A stretch of DNA of 49,404 nucleotides from Alphaproteobacteria bacterium (GTDB taxonomy: Bacteria; Pseudomonadota; Alphaproteobacteria; Bin95), in contig JAJEIH010000152.1 of NCBI GenBank assembly GCA_022827685.1, positions 1 through 49,404 on the forward strand. Direction: 5' to 3'. Below are positions 17,166-26,391 of the stretch, one piece after another; within the stretch, counting starts at the first letter, position 1, and every line of letters starts with the position of its first letter. The position numbers and the translations under genes were made by a program. The notes beneath the pieces were generated by a model. The model had not been told where the DNA came from, searched no databases, and was given only the letters and a program-made list of their open reading frames with translations.

Positions 17166-17579
17166 ATGGGCGAGATCGTCGTTACCGCGAAGCTGGAGAA
17201 CACAGAAGACCGGGGCAGCTTCAAGCGCGGTTTCCACGACGAGGCCAGCATTCGCGCAACCAGCATCGACGCCATTGTGGACACCGGCGCAGCGATGTTG
17301 ATGCTGCCGCAGAATATCGTCGAGCGGCTCGGACTCGAGGTGCAGCGCACCGCTATCGTCACCTATGCCGACGACCGCCGGGAAGAACGACCTATCGCCG
17401 GACCGGTGACCATCGAGCTTTGCGGACGGTTCATGCACACGTCCTGCATAGTCGGTCCACCGCTCAGCGAAGCGCTGATCGGGCAGATCGTCCTGCAGGA
17501 ACTGGACCTCATCGCCGATTGCCCCAGACACAGCTTGCATCCCCGCGTGCCTGACTATCCGCTGCTGAGCCTCCGGTGA
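17166..17579 (+). CDS. Clan AA aspartic protease (retropepsin-like)
   Basis: A 137-residue soluble protein with the retropepsin signature [20 protein letters not shown] around residues 38-57 and a second strand-rich half ending in [15 protein letters not shown], the usual single-domain form that works as a homodimer. Bacterial members of this clan AA family are common near toxin-antitoxin or metabolic genes, and their substrates are unknown. The ATG is preceded by a purine-rich AGGAGCGG. Its stop overlaps the GTG start of the ureidoglycolate lyase gene by 4 nt. Confidence 0.83.
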   Translation: MGEIVVTAKLENTEDRGSFKRGFHDEASIRATSIDAIVDTGAAMLMLPQNIVERLGLEVQRTAIVTYADDRREERPIAGPVTIELCGRFMHTSCIVGPPLSEALIGQIVLQELDLIADCPRHSLHPRVPDYPLLSLR

Positions 17580-18100
17580 TCGGAGCCCTCCCGATCGAGC
17601 CCCTGACCCGCGCCGCCTTCGCCGCTTTCGGCGACGTGATCGAGACCGACGGCGCGCGGCATTTCGAGATCAACAACGGCTCGACGACCCGCTTCCACGA
17701 CCTCGCCCGCGTCGATGTGGCGGCGGAAGGCGGGCATGTGCTCGTCAACATCTTCCGCGCCCGCCCGCTGGCCATGCCGCTGGCAATCGCGATGGTGGAG
17801 AAGCATCCGCTCGGCTCGCAGGCCTTCGTGCCGCTCGAGGCCGCGCCCTTCCTGGTCGTCGTCGCGCCGCCGGGCGACACGGTTGAGCCGGACGACCTCC
17901 GCGCCTTCCTCGCTGAGGCCGGCCAGGGCGTCAACTACGCCCCCGGCGTCTGGCACCACCCCGTCATCGCGCTCGGCCGCGAGACCGACTTCCTCGTCAT
18001 CGACCGCGGCGGCCCCGGCAACAATCTCGCCGAGTTCTTCTTCGACGAGGGCGACCGGCGCATCGTCGAGGTCAGTCGGCCGATGGTGGCAACGCCCTGA
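17576..18100 (+). CDS. allA: Ureidoglycolate lyase AllA
   Basis: A 174-residue cupin-type protein with [18 protein letters not shown], the basic-acidic [19 protein letters not shown] segment, [14 protein letters not shown] and the C-terminal [21 protein letters not shown] that mark AllA. It splits ureidoglycolate to glyoxylate and urea in the allantoin branch of purine breakdown. The start is GTG, overlapping the protease gene stop (GTGA). The other ureide enzymes are not nearby; 8-oxoguanine deaminase is 18 kb away. Its last 29 nt overlap the 3' end of recQ on the opposite strand. Confidence 0.9.
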   Translation: MIGALPIEPLTRAAFAAFGDVIETDGARHFEINNGSTTRFHDLARVDVAAEGGHVLVNIFRARPLAMPLAIAMVEKHPLGSQAFVPLEAAPFLVVVAPPGDTVEPDDLRAFLAEAGQGVNYAPGVWHHPVIALGRETDFLVIDRGGPGNNLAEFFFDEGDRRIVEVSRPMVATP

Positions 18101-19877
18101 GCGCCTCCAGAAACGCCTTGCCGTAGCGTTGCAGCTTCGCGGCGCCGACGCCGGGGACTTCGGCTATCTCCTCCAGGCTGGAAGGGCGGCGGTTCAGCAT
18201 GTCGTGGAGCACGCTGTCATGGAACACCATGAAGGGCGCCACGCCCTGCTCCGCAGCCAGCTTGCGCCGAAGCGCGCGGAGCGCCTCGAAGCCTTCCCTG
18301 TCGGCGGACACCGGCGCAGTTCCCGGCTGCTTCGGTTGCCGCGTCGGGCGGGCCTCCCGCTTCTCCTGTCGCAATTGCACCTTGCGTTCGCCGCGCAGCA
18401 CTGCGCGCGCCTCCGGGCCGAGGCGGAGCACGGTGAAGCCTTCCAGATTCTCCGCCGCGACCAGCTCCGCCGCCGTCAGCTGGCGGAGGATCGAGCGCCA
18501 CTCGGCCACGCGCCGGTCCTTGCCGACGCCGAAGGTCGGCAGCCGGTCGTGCCGGAGCCTGAGGACGCGCTCGGTTTCGCGCCCGCGCAGCACGTCAATT
18601 ATGTGTCCGCCGCCGAACCGCTGGCCCGTGCGGTAGATCGCCGAGAGCGCCATCTGCGCCGCCTCCGTGCCGTCGAACATCTCGGGCGGGTCGAGGCAGA
18701 TATCGCAATTGCCGCAGGGCTCGCAGTCGTCGCCGAAATAGCCGAGCAGGATGCGCCGCCGGCAACTCGCCGCCTCGGCGTAGCGCATGAGCGCCTCCAG
18801 CTTGCCCCGCTCGACGTGCTTCTGTTCCTCCGCGGCTTCCGACCCGTCGATGAAGCGGCCCAACTGCGCCGCGTCCCCGGGCCCGTAGAGCATCCAGGCT
18901 TCCGCCGGCAGGCCGTCGCGCCCCGCCCGGCCCGTCTCCTGGTAATAGGCTTCGAGGCTCTTCGGCAGGTCGAGATGGGCGACGAAGCGCACGTCCGGCT
19001 TGTCGATGCCCATGCCGAAGGCGACCGTCGCCACCATCACCCCGTCGTCGGAGGCGACGAAGCGGGCCTGCCGCGCCGTCCGCTCCCCCGCCTCCAGTCC
19101 CGCATGGTAGGCGAGCGCCGGGACGCCGGCCCGGTTCAGTTCCTCCGTCACCCGGTCGACGCGACTGCGCGTCATGCAATAGACGATGCCGGCCTCGCCC
19201 CGCCGCCCGGCCAGGAAGGCAAGCAACTGGCGCACGCGCTCCCGGCGCGGCCTGACCGTGTAGCGGATGTTCGGGCGGTCGAAGCCGGAGACGAAGCGCT
19301 CCGCCTTCTCCAGCCGGAGCTCGCGCAGGATGTCGGCGCGGGTCGCCTCGTCGGCGGTTGCGGTGAGCGCGATCCGGGGCACGGCCGGGAACCGCTCGGC
19401 CAGCACCGCAAGCTGGCGGTAGTCCGGGCGGAAATCGTGGCCCCACTGGCTGACGCAATGCGCCTCGTCGATGGCGAACAGCGCGAGCGGCGCCTGCTCC
19501 AACAGGTCCAGGAAGCCCGGCGCGGCGAAACGCTCCGGCGAGACATAGACGAGGTCGAGCCCGCCCTCGCGCATTGCCCGCTCGACGCGCGCCCGCTCGC
19601 GGCCGTCGAGCGCCGAGTTGAGGGCCGCCGCCTTCACCCCGTTCTGGACGAGCGCGGCCACCTGGTCCTGCATCAGCGCGATCAGCGGCGAGACGACGAC
19701 CGCCACCCCCTGCCGGACCAGCGCCGGCACCTGGTAGCAGAGCGACTTGCCGGCACCCGTCGGCATCAGCACCAGCGCGTCTTCGCCCCGGATTACCGCG
19801 TCGATGGCAGCGCGCTGGTGGCCGCGGAACGCCTCGTAGCCGAAGACCCGCCGGAGGACCTCCAGCGGGTCCGGCAT
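18072..19877 (-). CDS. recQ: ATP-dependent DNA helicase RecQ
   Basis: A 601-residue helicase with motif [18 protein letters not shown], the DEAH box [19 protein letters not shown], motif [14 protein letters not shown], the zinc-binding cysteine cluster [20 protein letters not shown], an RQC region and a C-terminal HRDC domain ([18 protein letters not shown]). It unwinds DNA 3'-5' in recombinational repair. The length is the normal RecQ size. It lies directly downstream of the dienelactone hydrolase gene (23 nt), probably in one transcript. Confidence 0.96.
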   Translation of the reverse strand: MPDPLEVLRRVFGYEAFRGHQRAAIDAVIRGEDALVLMPTGAGKSLCYQVPALVRQGVAVVVSPLIALMQDQVAALVQNGVKAAALNSALDGRERARVERAMREGGLDLVYVSPERFAAPGFLDLLEQAPLALFAIDEAHCVSQWGHDFRPDYRQLAVLAERFPAVPRIALTATADEATRADILRELRLEKAERFVSGFDRPNIRYTVRPRRERVRQLLAFLAGRRGEAGIVYCMTRSRVDRVTEELNRAGVPALAYHAGLEAGERTARQARFVASDDGVMVATVAFGMGIDKPDVRFVAHLDLPKSLEAYYQETGRAGRDGLPAEAWMLYGPGDAAQLGRFIDGSEAAEEQKHVERGKLEALMRYAEAASCRRRILLGYFGDDCEPCGNCDICLDPPEMFDGTEAAQMALSAIYRTGQRFGGGHIIDVLRGRETERVLRLRHDRLPTFGVGKDRRVAEWRSILRQLTAAELVAAENLEGFTVLRLGPEARAVLRGERKVQLRQEKREARPTRQPKQPGTAPVSADREGFEALRALRRKLAAEQGVAPFMVFHDSVLHDMLNRRPSSLEEIAEVPGVGAAKLQRYGKAFLEALRALPPSAD

Positions 19878-19900
19878 TTGCCGCCCGTCTTTAGGAGGCG

Positions 19901-20605
19901 TCAGCCCTGCAGCGCCTTCTGGAACAGCGCGGCCGTGCGCCCGTTGGCGAGTGCGGCGTTCTCCTCGTCATAGGGTTTGCCGCCGATGCGCGCGAAGGCG
20001 TGGTCCATGCCCGGATAGGAGTGGACCTCGGCATGGGCATTGCCGGCGAGCCCGTCCCGGACCGCCGCCTGCGCCTCCTTCGGCACGAAGCCGTCCTCCT
20101 CCGCGATATGCAGCATGAGCGGGGCGGAGATGTTCGCCGCCTCGTCCAGCATTTCCTCGATGCCGACGCCGTAATAGCCGACATTGGCGTCGAGGTCGGT
20201 CCGGCAGGCCAGCATGTAGGCGAGCTTGCCGCCGAGGCAGAAGCCGACCGTGCCGACCCTGCCGCTGCAGCCCGCCATGGCGCGCATGTGCTCGGCGGTC
20301 GCCTTCAGGTCGTCGATGCCCTTGTCCACGTCGAAGCCCTGGTAGAGCTCGAAGGCCTTCGCCCACTCCTCGTCGGTCTGGTCCGTGATATCGACGCCCG
20401 GCTCCTGGCGCCAGAAGAGGTCCGGCGCGACGGCGACATAGCCCTGGCTTGCCCAGTATTCGGCGATGTCGCGCATGGCGTGGTTGACGCCGAAGATCTC
20501 CTGGATGCAGAGCACGCCCGGCCCGGAGCCGGAGGCCGGCATGGCGCAATAGGCGGTGAATTCGCCCGAGCCGTCGCTGGCCCGGATGGTGATGGTCTCG
20601 GCCAT
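19901..20605 (-). CDS. Dienelactone hydrolase family protein
   Basis: A 234-residue alpha/beta hydrolase with the dienelactone hydrolase pattern: GVLCIQEIFGVN (oxyanion and Glu), GFCLGGKLAY (nucleophilic Cys), EEDGFVP (Asp) and YPGMDHAFARIGG (His). The Cys-Asp-His triad is complete. The ATG at 20605 has a strong ribosome-binding site (GGGAGGCCGATC). Members open lactones or hydrolyse esters; the real substrate is unknown. It follows a 154-nt gap after the carnitine dehydrogenase gene. Confidence 0.92.
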   Translation of the reverse strand: MAETITIRASDGSGEFTAYCAMPASGSGPGVLCIQEIFGVNHAMRDIAEYWASQGYVAVAPDLFWRQEPGVDITDQTDEEWAKAFELYQGFDVDKGIDDLKATAEHMRAMAGCSGRVGTVGFCLGGKLAYMLACRTDLDANVGYYGVGIEEMLDEAANISAPLMLHIAEEDGFVPKEAQAAVRDGLAGNAHAEVHSYPGMDHAFARIGGKPYDEENAALANGRTAALFQKALQG

Positions 20606-20629
20606 GATCGGCCTCCCTCTCGAACTGCC

Positions 20630-20648
20630 GGGCCCGCCCGCCGGGCCC
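20630..20648. other. GC-rich hairpin before the dienelactone hydrolase gene
   Basis: GGGCCCG (20630-20636) and CGGGCCC (20642-20648) form a perfect 7-bp stem in the gap between the carnitine dehydrogenase 3' end and the hydrolase start. No T-run follows on the minus strand, so termination is doubtful. Nothing else recognisable was seen in 20606-20759. Confidence 0.35.
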
Positions 20649-20759
20649 ATGGACCGCGCCGGGCCGGCGCTTCCGCGAAGGGCAGCCGGCCCGCACCCTC
20701 CCCGCCACCATAGCCGCGCGCTGCGCCGCCGCACAAGCGGGCCAGCGGCGGCACCGGGG

Positions 20760-21764
20760 CTATCCGCCGCTGCGCTCGCGCATCCTCTGTCTTGCTTCAC
20801 TGAGAAGCGCGCCGGCGCCCCAGCCCGCCGGGCCGCTTCGCTCCAGCGCTTCCAGGATCCCGACCAGGTTGTCGTCGCGGATCCGCTCCAGCTCCCGAGT
20901 CGACAACCCCTCGGCCTGGCGGTCCGACTGGTCGGCGACGGCGTCGATCAGGGCGTCGTCGAGCTCGGGAACGTCGGTCAGCTTCGTCCAGGGCCAGGCG
21001 AGGCACGGCCCGAACTGCTCCAAGAAGTGGCGCATGCCGGCCTCGCCCCCGGCCAGCCGGTAAGTCTGGAATACGCCCATCTGCGCCCAGCGCAGGCCGA
21101 AGGAATAGCGCATAGCGTCGTCGATTTCCCCGACCGTCGCGACGCCGTCATGCACCAGCCAGAGCGCCTCGCGCCAAAGTGCTTCCTGCAGGCGGTCGGC
21201 GATGAAGGCGTCGATCTCCTTGCGCAGCACGAGCGGCTTCATGCCAAGACCCCCATAGACCGCAGAGGCGCGTTCAACCGTTTCCGGGGCGGTCCGGCGC
21301 CCGGCGACGACTTCCACCAACGGCAGCAGATAAACGGGATTGAACGGATGCCCGACCAGCATCCGTTCCGGGTGCTGCATATGCTCCTGCATGGCGCTTG
21401 GCAGCAATCCGGAGGTCGAGGACGCAACGACGGCTCCGGCCGGGGCGGCCGCGCCGATTTCCGCAAGGACCCGGCGCTTGAGGTCGAGCCGCTCGGGCAC
21501 GCTTTCCTGCACGAAGCCCGCGCCGTCCACAGCTTCGGCGACGCTCCGGGCGATGCGCAGCGCGCCGGGAGCCGGACGCATGTCCCCGAACAGGCGGCTA
21601 TAGGCGTGTTCGGCGTTCGCCAGAACGACTTCCGCCCGCGATCCGGCATCCGGGTCCGGGTCGTAGAGCCACACGTCGATGCCGTTCAGCGCGAAGCGGG
21701 CTGCCCAGCCGCTGCCGATAACGCCGCCGCCGACGCAGGCTACGCGCTCGATACCGCCGGTCAC
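20760..21764 (-). CDS. lcdH: L-carnitine dehydrogenase (3-hydroxyacyl-CoA dehydrogenase fold)
   Basis: A 334-residue NAD-dependent dehydrogenase: VACVGGGVIGSGWAARFALN (Rossmann loop) at the N-terminus, ASSTSGLLPSAMQEHM, HPFNPVYLLPLVEVV (the catalytic His block that is distinctive of carnitine dehydrogenases) and KEIDAFIADRLQEALWREAL. It oxidises carnitine to 3-dehydrocarnitine. The size matches the unfused form; some rhizobial enzymes carry a fused thioesterase domain, which is absent here. It is 29 nt downstream of the BKACE gene, the usual partner in carnitine breakdown. Confidence 0.9.
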   Translation of the reverse strand: MTGGIERVACVGGGVIGSGWAARFALNGIDVWLYDPDPDAGSRAEVVLANAEHAYSRLFGDMRPAPGALRIARSVAEAVDGAGFVQESVPERLDLKRRVLAEIGAAAPAGAVVASSTSGLLPSAMQEHMQHPERMLVGHPFNPVYLLPLVEVVAGRRTAPETVERASAVYGGLGMKPLVLRKEIDAFIADRLQEALWREALWLVHDGVATVGEIDDAMRYSFGLRWAQMGVFQTYRLAGGEAGMRHFLEQFGPCLAWPWTKLTDVPELDDALIDAVADQSDRQAEGLSTRELERIRDDNLVGILEALERSGPAGWGAGALLSEARQRMRERSGG

Positions 21765-21793
21765 GGCGCCCTCACGGCCGCGCCGCGGCTCCC

Positions 21794-22696
21794 TCAGCGC
21801 CGCCTCAACGCAAGTTTCTCGCGCACCGCTTCCGGCCCGAGCACCCGCACGCCCATGTTCTCCACGACGGCGACCGCCCGGCGGACCAGGTCCGCATTGG
21901 TCGCGAGCACGCCCCGGTCAAGCCAGATATTGTCCTCCAGCCCGACCCGGACATTGCCGCCGGCCAGCACGGCGAGCGCGGCGTAGGGAAGCTGGTTGCG
22001 GCCGAGCGAGAAGGCCGAGAAGGTCCAGCCGGCCGGCAGGTTGTTCACGAGCGACATCAGCGTGCCGATATCGTCCGGCGCCCCCCAGGGGACGCCCATG
22101 CAGAACTGGACCATGACCGGTTCGTCGATCAGGCCCTGCCCGGCCAGCCGCTTGGCGAACGCCAGATGGCCGGTGTCGAAGACCTCGATTTCGGGCCTGA
22201 CGCCGAGCGCCTGCACACGCTTCGCCATGTCCGCCAGCATGGCCGGCGTGTTGGTCATGATGTAGTCGCCCTCGCCGAAATTCATCGTGCCGCAGTCGAG
22301 TGTGCAGATTTCCGGCAGGAGCTCCGCGACATGGACGAGCCGCTCCCCGGCGCCCGCCATGTCGGTGCCCGCCTCGGAAGGCGGCAGCGGTCTGTCGGTC
22401 GGCCCGAGCGTGAGGTCGCCGCCCATGCCCGCGGTCAGGTTCAGCACGACATCGACGTCCGACTCCCGCACCCGTTCCACGACCTCGCGGTAGAGCGCCG
22501 GGTCGCGTGCGGGCTGGCCGGTCTCCGGGTCGCGGACATGGACATGGATGACCGCCGCGCCGGCACGGGCCGCCTCGATGCCGGCTTCGGCGATCTCCGC
22601 CGGTGTCACCGGCACCCTGTCGGAGCGGCCGGTCGTGTCGCCGGCGCCGGTCAGCGCACAGGTGATGAAGGCTTCGCGGCTGGGATTGAGCGCCAT
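21794..22696 (-). CDS. BKACE-family beta-keto acid cleavage enzyme
   Basis: A 300-residue protein of the former DUF849 family with [21 protein letters not shown], the metal-binding [49 protein letters not shown] and [19 protein letters not shown]. Members condense a beta-keto acid with acetyl-CoA to give acetoacetate and a new CoA ester. Next to carnitine dehydrogenase the likely substrate is 3-dehydrocarnitine, yielding acetoacetate and betainyl-CoA. The thioesterase (cdhB) that normally releases glycine betaine is not adjacent. Substrate is inferred from the neighbour gene. Confidence 0.92.
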   Translation of the reverse strand: MALNPSREAFITCALTGAGDTTGRSDRVPVTPAEIAEAGIEAARAGAAVIHVHVRDPETGQPARDPALYREVVERVRESDVDVVLNLTAGMGGDLTLGPTDRPLPPSEAGTDMAGAGERLVHVAELLPEICTLDCGTMNFGEGDYIMTNTPAMLADMAKRVQALGVRPEIEVFDTGHLAFAKRLAGQGLIDEPVMVQFCMGVPWGAPDDIGTLMSLVNNLPAGWTFSAFSLGRNQLPYAALAVLAGGNVRVGLEDNIWLDRGVLATNADLVRRAVAVVENMGVRVLGPEAVREKLALRRR

Positions 22697-22738
22697 GGTC
22701 GGATCCCCACTGTTCGTCTTGCGTGCGTCCCTCCGGGG

Positions 22739-22752
22739 CTGCAGCGCTGCAG
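22739..22752. promoter_or_regulatory. 14-bp palindrome upstream of the carnitine operon
   Basis: CTGCAGCGCTGCAG, a perfect palindrome 42 nt upstream of the BKACE ATG. It is a candidate regulator binding site. No clear promoter hexamers were found around it. Confidence 0.4.
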
Positions 22753-22768
22753 GAAGTCCGTAACCGTT

Positions 22769-23584
22769 CTATGACGCGGTGAAACGCCGGGCTGCGTCAT
22801 CGAGACGTACGAATTCCGCACCGAGACGGCGGAGGCCCTGTATCAGCCTTTCGAGGAACAGCATCCGGTGGCCCCGGCCGATCACGAGCGGGTGGAAGGT
22901 GTAGGTCATCAGCCCCCCTTCCTCGTAACGGACCACGTAGCGGAAATCGTCCAGCCAGTTCTCCAGCACCGAGTTCGTGCTTCTGAGGCCGGGCATGCCG
23001 GGCGGCATGAATTCGAAATGCGGCCAGTCGTCCGCGCTCCATGAGACCGGCAGTTCCAGAAGCGCGGTTTCCTCGCCGAAGGTCGAGGCCTCGTCCGCAT
23101 GTATGACGTCTCCCCGGCGCACCCGGTAGGGCCGCGTGTCGTGGCCCATCATCGAGCTGTCGTAGGTGAAGCCGCGCTCCAGCAGCAGATCGACAGTGTT
23201 CTCCGAAAGGTCCCAGGCAGGCGAGCGATAGCCGCGCGGCCGGGCGTTCGTCAGCGCCTCGATGGCGGCGATGCCCCGGTCGAGCTCGTCGGCCTCTTCC
23301 TCGCGCGAGAGCTGCGCCGGCGGGATATGGCGCCAGCCGTGATGGCCGATCTCGTGGCCGGCCTCGTGGATGCGCCGGCTATGGTCCGGCCATGTGCCGA
23401 TGGTGATGCCCGGAATGAAGAAGGATGCGGCGATGCCGTGGCGGTCCAGAAGCCGCAATATGCGCTCGACCCCGACCGCGCCGAACTCGCCGCGCGACAG
23501 CATGGTCGGCGAGGTCCTGCCCCGGGCGATGAAGCCCGACATGCCGTCGAAATCGAATGTGAGCGCCGCCAGACAGTCCGTCAT
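22769..23584 (-). CDS. Polysaccharide deacetylase-family protein
   Basis: A 271-residue NodB-fold protein with ALTFDFDGMSGFI (motif 1, with the first metal Asp), HEAGHEIGHHGWRH (motif 2, two His), GYRSPAWDLSE (motif 3) and a C-terminal TYTFHPLVIGRG. The variant motif 1 (TFDFDG) resembles the group containing PuuE-type allantoinases and other small-substrate deacetylases rather than classical chitin deacetylases. No signal peptide is seen, so it is likely cytoplasmic. The gene overlaps the preceding dehydrogenase by ATGA and is 72 nt upstream of the BKACE gene. Confidence 0.88.
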   Translation of the reverse strand: MTDCLAALTFDFDGMSGFIARGRTSPTMLSRGEFGAVGVERILRLLDRHGIAASFFIPGITIGTWPDHSRRIHEAGHEIGHHGWRHIPPAQLSREEEADELDRGIAAIEALTNARPRGYRSPAWDLSENTVDLLLERGFTYDSSMMGHDTRPYRVRRGDVIHADEASTFGEETALLELPVSWSADDWPHFEFMPPGMPGLRSTNSVLENWLDDFRYVVRYEEGGLMTYTFHPLVIGRGHRMLFLERLIQGLRRLGAEFVRLDDAARRFTAS

Positions 23585-24405
23585 CCGCCCATCTCCTCCG
23601 ACCAGGGCCGGCCGCGCACCGACGCAGCGAGGCCGCCATCGACGACAATCTCCGTCCCGGTAATGTAGGCCGCTTCGTCCGAGGCGAGGAAGAGCACCGC
23701 ATAGGCCACATCCCAGGCCGTGCCTGCGCGGCGCATGGGCACGATGCCGGCCCGCTCCTCCAGCACGTTCTCGAAGGCGTCGCCATGGACTTCCCGCAGC
23801 CGCCGGGTGATGCGCGGCGTCGCCATCATGCCCGGCAGCACCGCATTGCAGCGTATGCCCTGCGGCGCATATTGCCCGGCGACGTTGCGCGTGAGCTCGT
23901 TGACCGCGCCCTTGGACGCCGAATAGGCGACGGCGGGATAGGCGAAGCGCAGGCTCGCCAGCGACGAGTTGTTGACGATCGAGCCGCGCCCCTGTTCGAC
24001 CATGACCGGCAGCACATGCTTGCAGGCGAGGAACATCGGTTTGACGTTGACCGTCATCAGCCGGTCCCAGTCCGCTTCGTCGAGCTCCACCGGGCCGCCG
24101 AGCGCCTGAAGGCCGATATTGTTGAAAAGGATGTCGATCCGGCCCCAGGCGTCGAGGCAGGCGGCCACCGCCGCCTCGACCTCCGCCGCGACCGACATGT
24201 CGGCCTGCCAGGCCCGCGCCTCGCCGCCTTCGGCATGAATCTCGGCCGCGGTTTCCTCGGCGGCGGCCGCGTTCCGGTCCACGCAGAAAACCCGTGCGCC
24301 CTCCCGGGCCATCAGCACCGCGCTCGCCTTGCCGTTCGACCAGCCCTCGGCGATCGACCCCGCCCCGGCGACCAGTGCCGCCTTGCCCGCCAGACGCCCG
24401 TCCAT
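23581..24405 (-). CDS. SDR family NAD(P)-dependent oxidoreductase
   Basis: A 274-residue classical short-chain dehydrogenase: AALVAGAGSIAEGWSNGKA (cofactor loop, lengthened), FNNIG, SIVNNSSLASLRFAYPAVAY with the YSASK active site intact and C-terminal EIVVDGGLAASV. A ribosome-binding site (GGGAGGG) lies 6 nt before the ATG at 24405. It is first of the deacetylase/BKACE/carnitine dehydrogenase run on the minus strand. The substrate is unknown. Confidence 0.92.
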   Translation of the reverse strand: MDGRLAGKAALVAGAGSIAEGWSNGKASAVLMAREGARVFCVDRNAAAAEETAAEIHAEGGEARAWQADMSVAAEVEAAVAACLDAWGRIDILFNNIGLQALGGPVELDEADWDRLMTVNVKPMFLACKHVLPVMVEQGRGSIVNNSSLASLRFAYPAVAYSASKGAVNELTRNVAGQYAPQGIRCNAVLPGMMATPRITRRLREVHGDAFENVLEERAGIVPMRRAGTAWDVAYAVLFLASDEAAYITGTEIVVDGGLAASVRGRPWSEEMGG

Positions 24406-24472
24406 GCTGCACCCTCCCGCTCCCGGCGGGCCAGTATCGCACGGCGCGCCCGGGGCGCGCACGGCGCGGCGA

Positions 24473-24790
24473 TCAACCGAGCGTGCCGCCCGACCGCATG
24501 CGCTGCCGCCGGCGGCACAACATGAACAGAACGATAGCCAGAGCGCCGGGAACGACCCAGGCCGGCCAGAGCAGCAGTTGCACGAAGGCCGGGTCCCAGA
24601 GCCAGGGATGCAGGTAGCGCTGGACGATGGCCTGCGTGAGATTGAGGCTTCCGCTGTCCAGCGTGAACCAGACCTGGCCCAGCGCCTGCGGCTGCCATCC
24701 CCCTTCGGCCGCCGCCTGCCAGATGTCGCCGCCAAGCGCGATCATCGCGCCACACGCGAACAGCAGGGCTACGAGACGACAGACAATCAA
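24473..24790 (-). CDS. Small integral membrane protein, unknown function
   Basis: About 105 residues with two hydrophobic helices: CRLVALLFACGAMIALGGDIW at the N-terminus and LLLWPAWVVPGALAIVLFML near the C-terminus, separated by LDSGSLNLTQAIVQRYLHPW. A basic tail follows. The TTG start at 24790 is chosen because GGAGAGG lies 5 nt upstream; an upstream ATG (24859) would reach into the control region of the divergent transhydrogenase operon. I recognise the layout from alphaproteobacterial hypothetical proteins but no function is known. Confidence 0.6.
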   Translation of the reverse strand: MIVCRLVALLFACGAMIALGGDIWQAAAEGGWQPQALGQVWFTLDSGSLNLTQAIVQRYLHPWLWDPAFVQLLLWPAWVVPGALAIVLFMLCRRRQRMRSGGTLG

Positions 24791-24880
24791 TAGACCTCTC
24801 CGAAAGGCCAGCCTAGCGACAATGCGTGCGCTTGCCAAACCCGTTGTGCAATGCAACAACCCCGCGCTCGGAGAAGTGGC

Positions 24881-25978
24881 ATGCTTGCTGGAATACCGAA
24901 GGAAACCGCGCCGCGAGAGCGCCGTGTCGCTGCAACGCCGGACAGCGTGAAGCGGCTGCTGGCGATGGGCTTCGAGGTGCGTGTGGAGCCCGATGCCGGG
25001 ACGGATGCAGGCTACACCGACGCCGCCTATGCGGAGGCCGGCGCGGTAGTGGATACCGAGGCGCTCGAAGCGGCGGACCTAGTGCTTGCGGTGCATATGC
25101 CGGCGGTCGGACGGCTGAAGCGCGGGTCCATGCTGGCGGGTCTGCTGGCGCCCTTCGGCGACGACGATGGCCGGGCCGCGCTTGCCGCGGCGGGCGTCGA
25201 GGCGTTCGCGATGGAACTCATGCCGCGCATCACCCGCGCGCAGACCATGGATGCGCTTTCGAGCCAGTCCAACCTCGCGGGCTATGCGGCGGTGGTCCGC
25301 GCCGCCGACCTCTTCGGCCGCGCTTTCCCGATGATGGTGACGGCCGCCGGCACCATTGCGCCTGCACGGGTTCTCGTTCTCGGCGCCGGCGTGGCCGGCC
25401 TCCAGGCGATTGCGACGGCGCGGCGCCTCGGCGCCGTCGTGTCGGCGATGGACGTGCGCCCGGCGGCGCGCGAGCAGGTGGAGAGCCTCGGCGCCAGCTT
25501 CATAGAAGTGGACCACAGGGAGCCCAGCCTCGCCGAGGACGAAGGCGGTTATGCCCGGGAGATGGGCGAGGACTACAAGCGCGAGCAGGCCGACAAGCTG
25601 GCCGAGACGCTCGCGCGCACGAATATCGTCATCACGACCGCGCAGATTCCCGGCCGGCCCGCGCCACGCCTGCTTTCGGCGGAGATGGTGCGCGCCATGC
25701 CGCCCGGCTCCGTGGTCATCGACATCGCGGTCGCACAGGGCGGCAATTGCGAGCTGAGCCAGGCCGACCGCATCGTGGAGGAACAGGGGGTGTTCATCGT
25801 GGGCGACAGCGACCTGCCGTCCCGCGTGGCGCAGGACGCAAGCGCCCTCTATGCGCGCAATCTCGTCAATTTTGCGGAACTGCTGGTGGACAAGGAGCGG
25901 GAGGCGCTCGCGCCCGACTACAACGATCCGATCATCTCTGCGACGGCACTGAACCCGAAGGACGCTTCCGATGGCTGA
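24881..25978 (+). CDS. pntAA: NAD(P) transhydrogenase subunit alpha part 1, PntAA
   Basis: A 365-residue cytoplasmic NAD(H)-binding domain [21 protein letters not shown] at the N-terminus, [38 protein letters not shown] (dinucleotide motif) and [18 protein letters not shown]. With PntAB and PntB it couples proton flow to hydride transfer from NADH to NADP+. The split of subunit alpha into two genes is typical of alphaproteobacteria. An ATG at 24851 is possible, but the ribosome-binding site GGAGAAG and the family N-terminus support 24881. GTTGT/ACAAC arms (24843-24860) lie just upstream. Confidence 0.95.
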   Translation: MLAGIPKETAPRERRVAATPDSVKRLLAMGFEVRVEPDAGTDAGYTDAAYAEAGAVVDTEALEAADLVLAVHMPAVGRLKRGSMLAGLLAPFGDDDGRAALAAAGVEAFAMELMPRITRAQTMDALSSQSNLAGYAAVVRAADLFGRAFPMMVTAAGTIAPARVLVLGAGVAGLQAIATARRLGAVVSAMDVRPAAREQVESLGASFIEVDHREPSLAEDEGGYAREMGEDYKREQADKLAETLARTNIVITTAQIPGRPAPRLLSAEMVRAMPPGSVVIDIAVAQGGNCELSQADRIVEEQGVFIVGDSDLPSRVAQDASALYARNLVNFAELLVDKEREALAPDYNDPIISATALNPKDASDG

Positions 25979-26387
25979 ACCCCTGAACCGGGACGCAGCG
26001 GCGATTGCCGACCGCGCCGGCCAGCTTGCCGACGAGGCCCAGCGGCTCGCCAGGGAGGCGGCCGACCTCGCGCACCGGGCCGCCCAGTCGGATGCTCCCG
26101 CAACCGATCCGGTGCTGTTCGGCCTCACCGTCTTCGCGCTTGCCTGTTTCGTCGGCTACTACGTGGTCTGGAAGGTGACGCCGGCGCTGCATGCTCCGCT
26201 CATGTCGGTCGCCAACGCGATTTCCGGCGTGGTCGTGCTGGGCGCGATGATCGCCGCCGGCCCCGCCATTTTCGGCGTCTCCAAGCTGCTGGGCTTCGTC
26301 GCCGTCGTGGTCGCCTCCGTCAATATCTTCGGCGGCTTCATCATCACCCAGAGAATGCTCCAGATGTACCGCAAGAAGGGCGACTGA
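25971..26387 (+). CDS. pntAB: NAD(P) transhydrogenase subunit alpha part 2, PntAB
   Basis: A 138-residue membrane subunit with an N-terminal helical charged region ([20 protein letters not shown]) followed by three to four hydrophobic helices, including [20 protein letters not shown] and [20 protein letters not shown], and ends in [17 protein letters not shown]. This is the PntAB membrane segment of domain II. It overlaps pntAA by 8 nt (ATGGCTGA) and ends 4 nt before pntB. Confidence 0.93.
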   Translation: MAEPLNRDAAAIADRAGQLADEAQRLAREAADLAHRAAQSDAPATDPVLFGLTVFALACFVGYYVVWKVTPALHAPLMSVANAISGVVVLGAMIAAGPAIFGVSKLLGFVAVVVASVNIFGGFIITQRMLQMYRKKGD

Positions 26388-26391
26388 AGGG

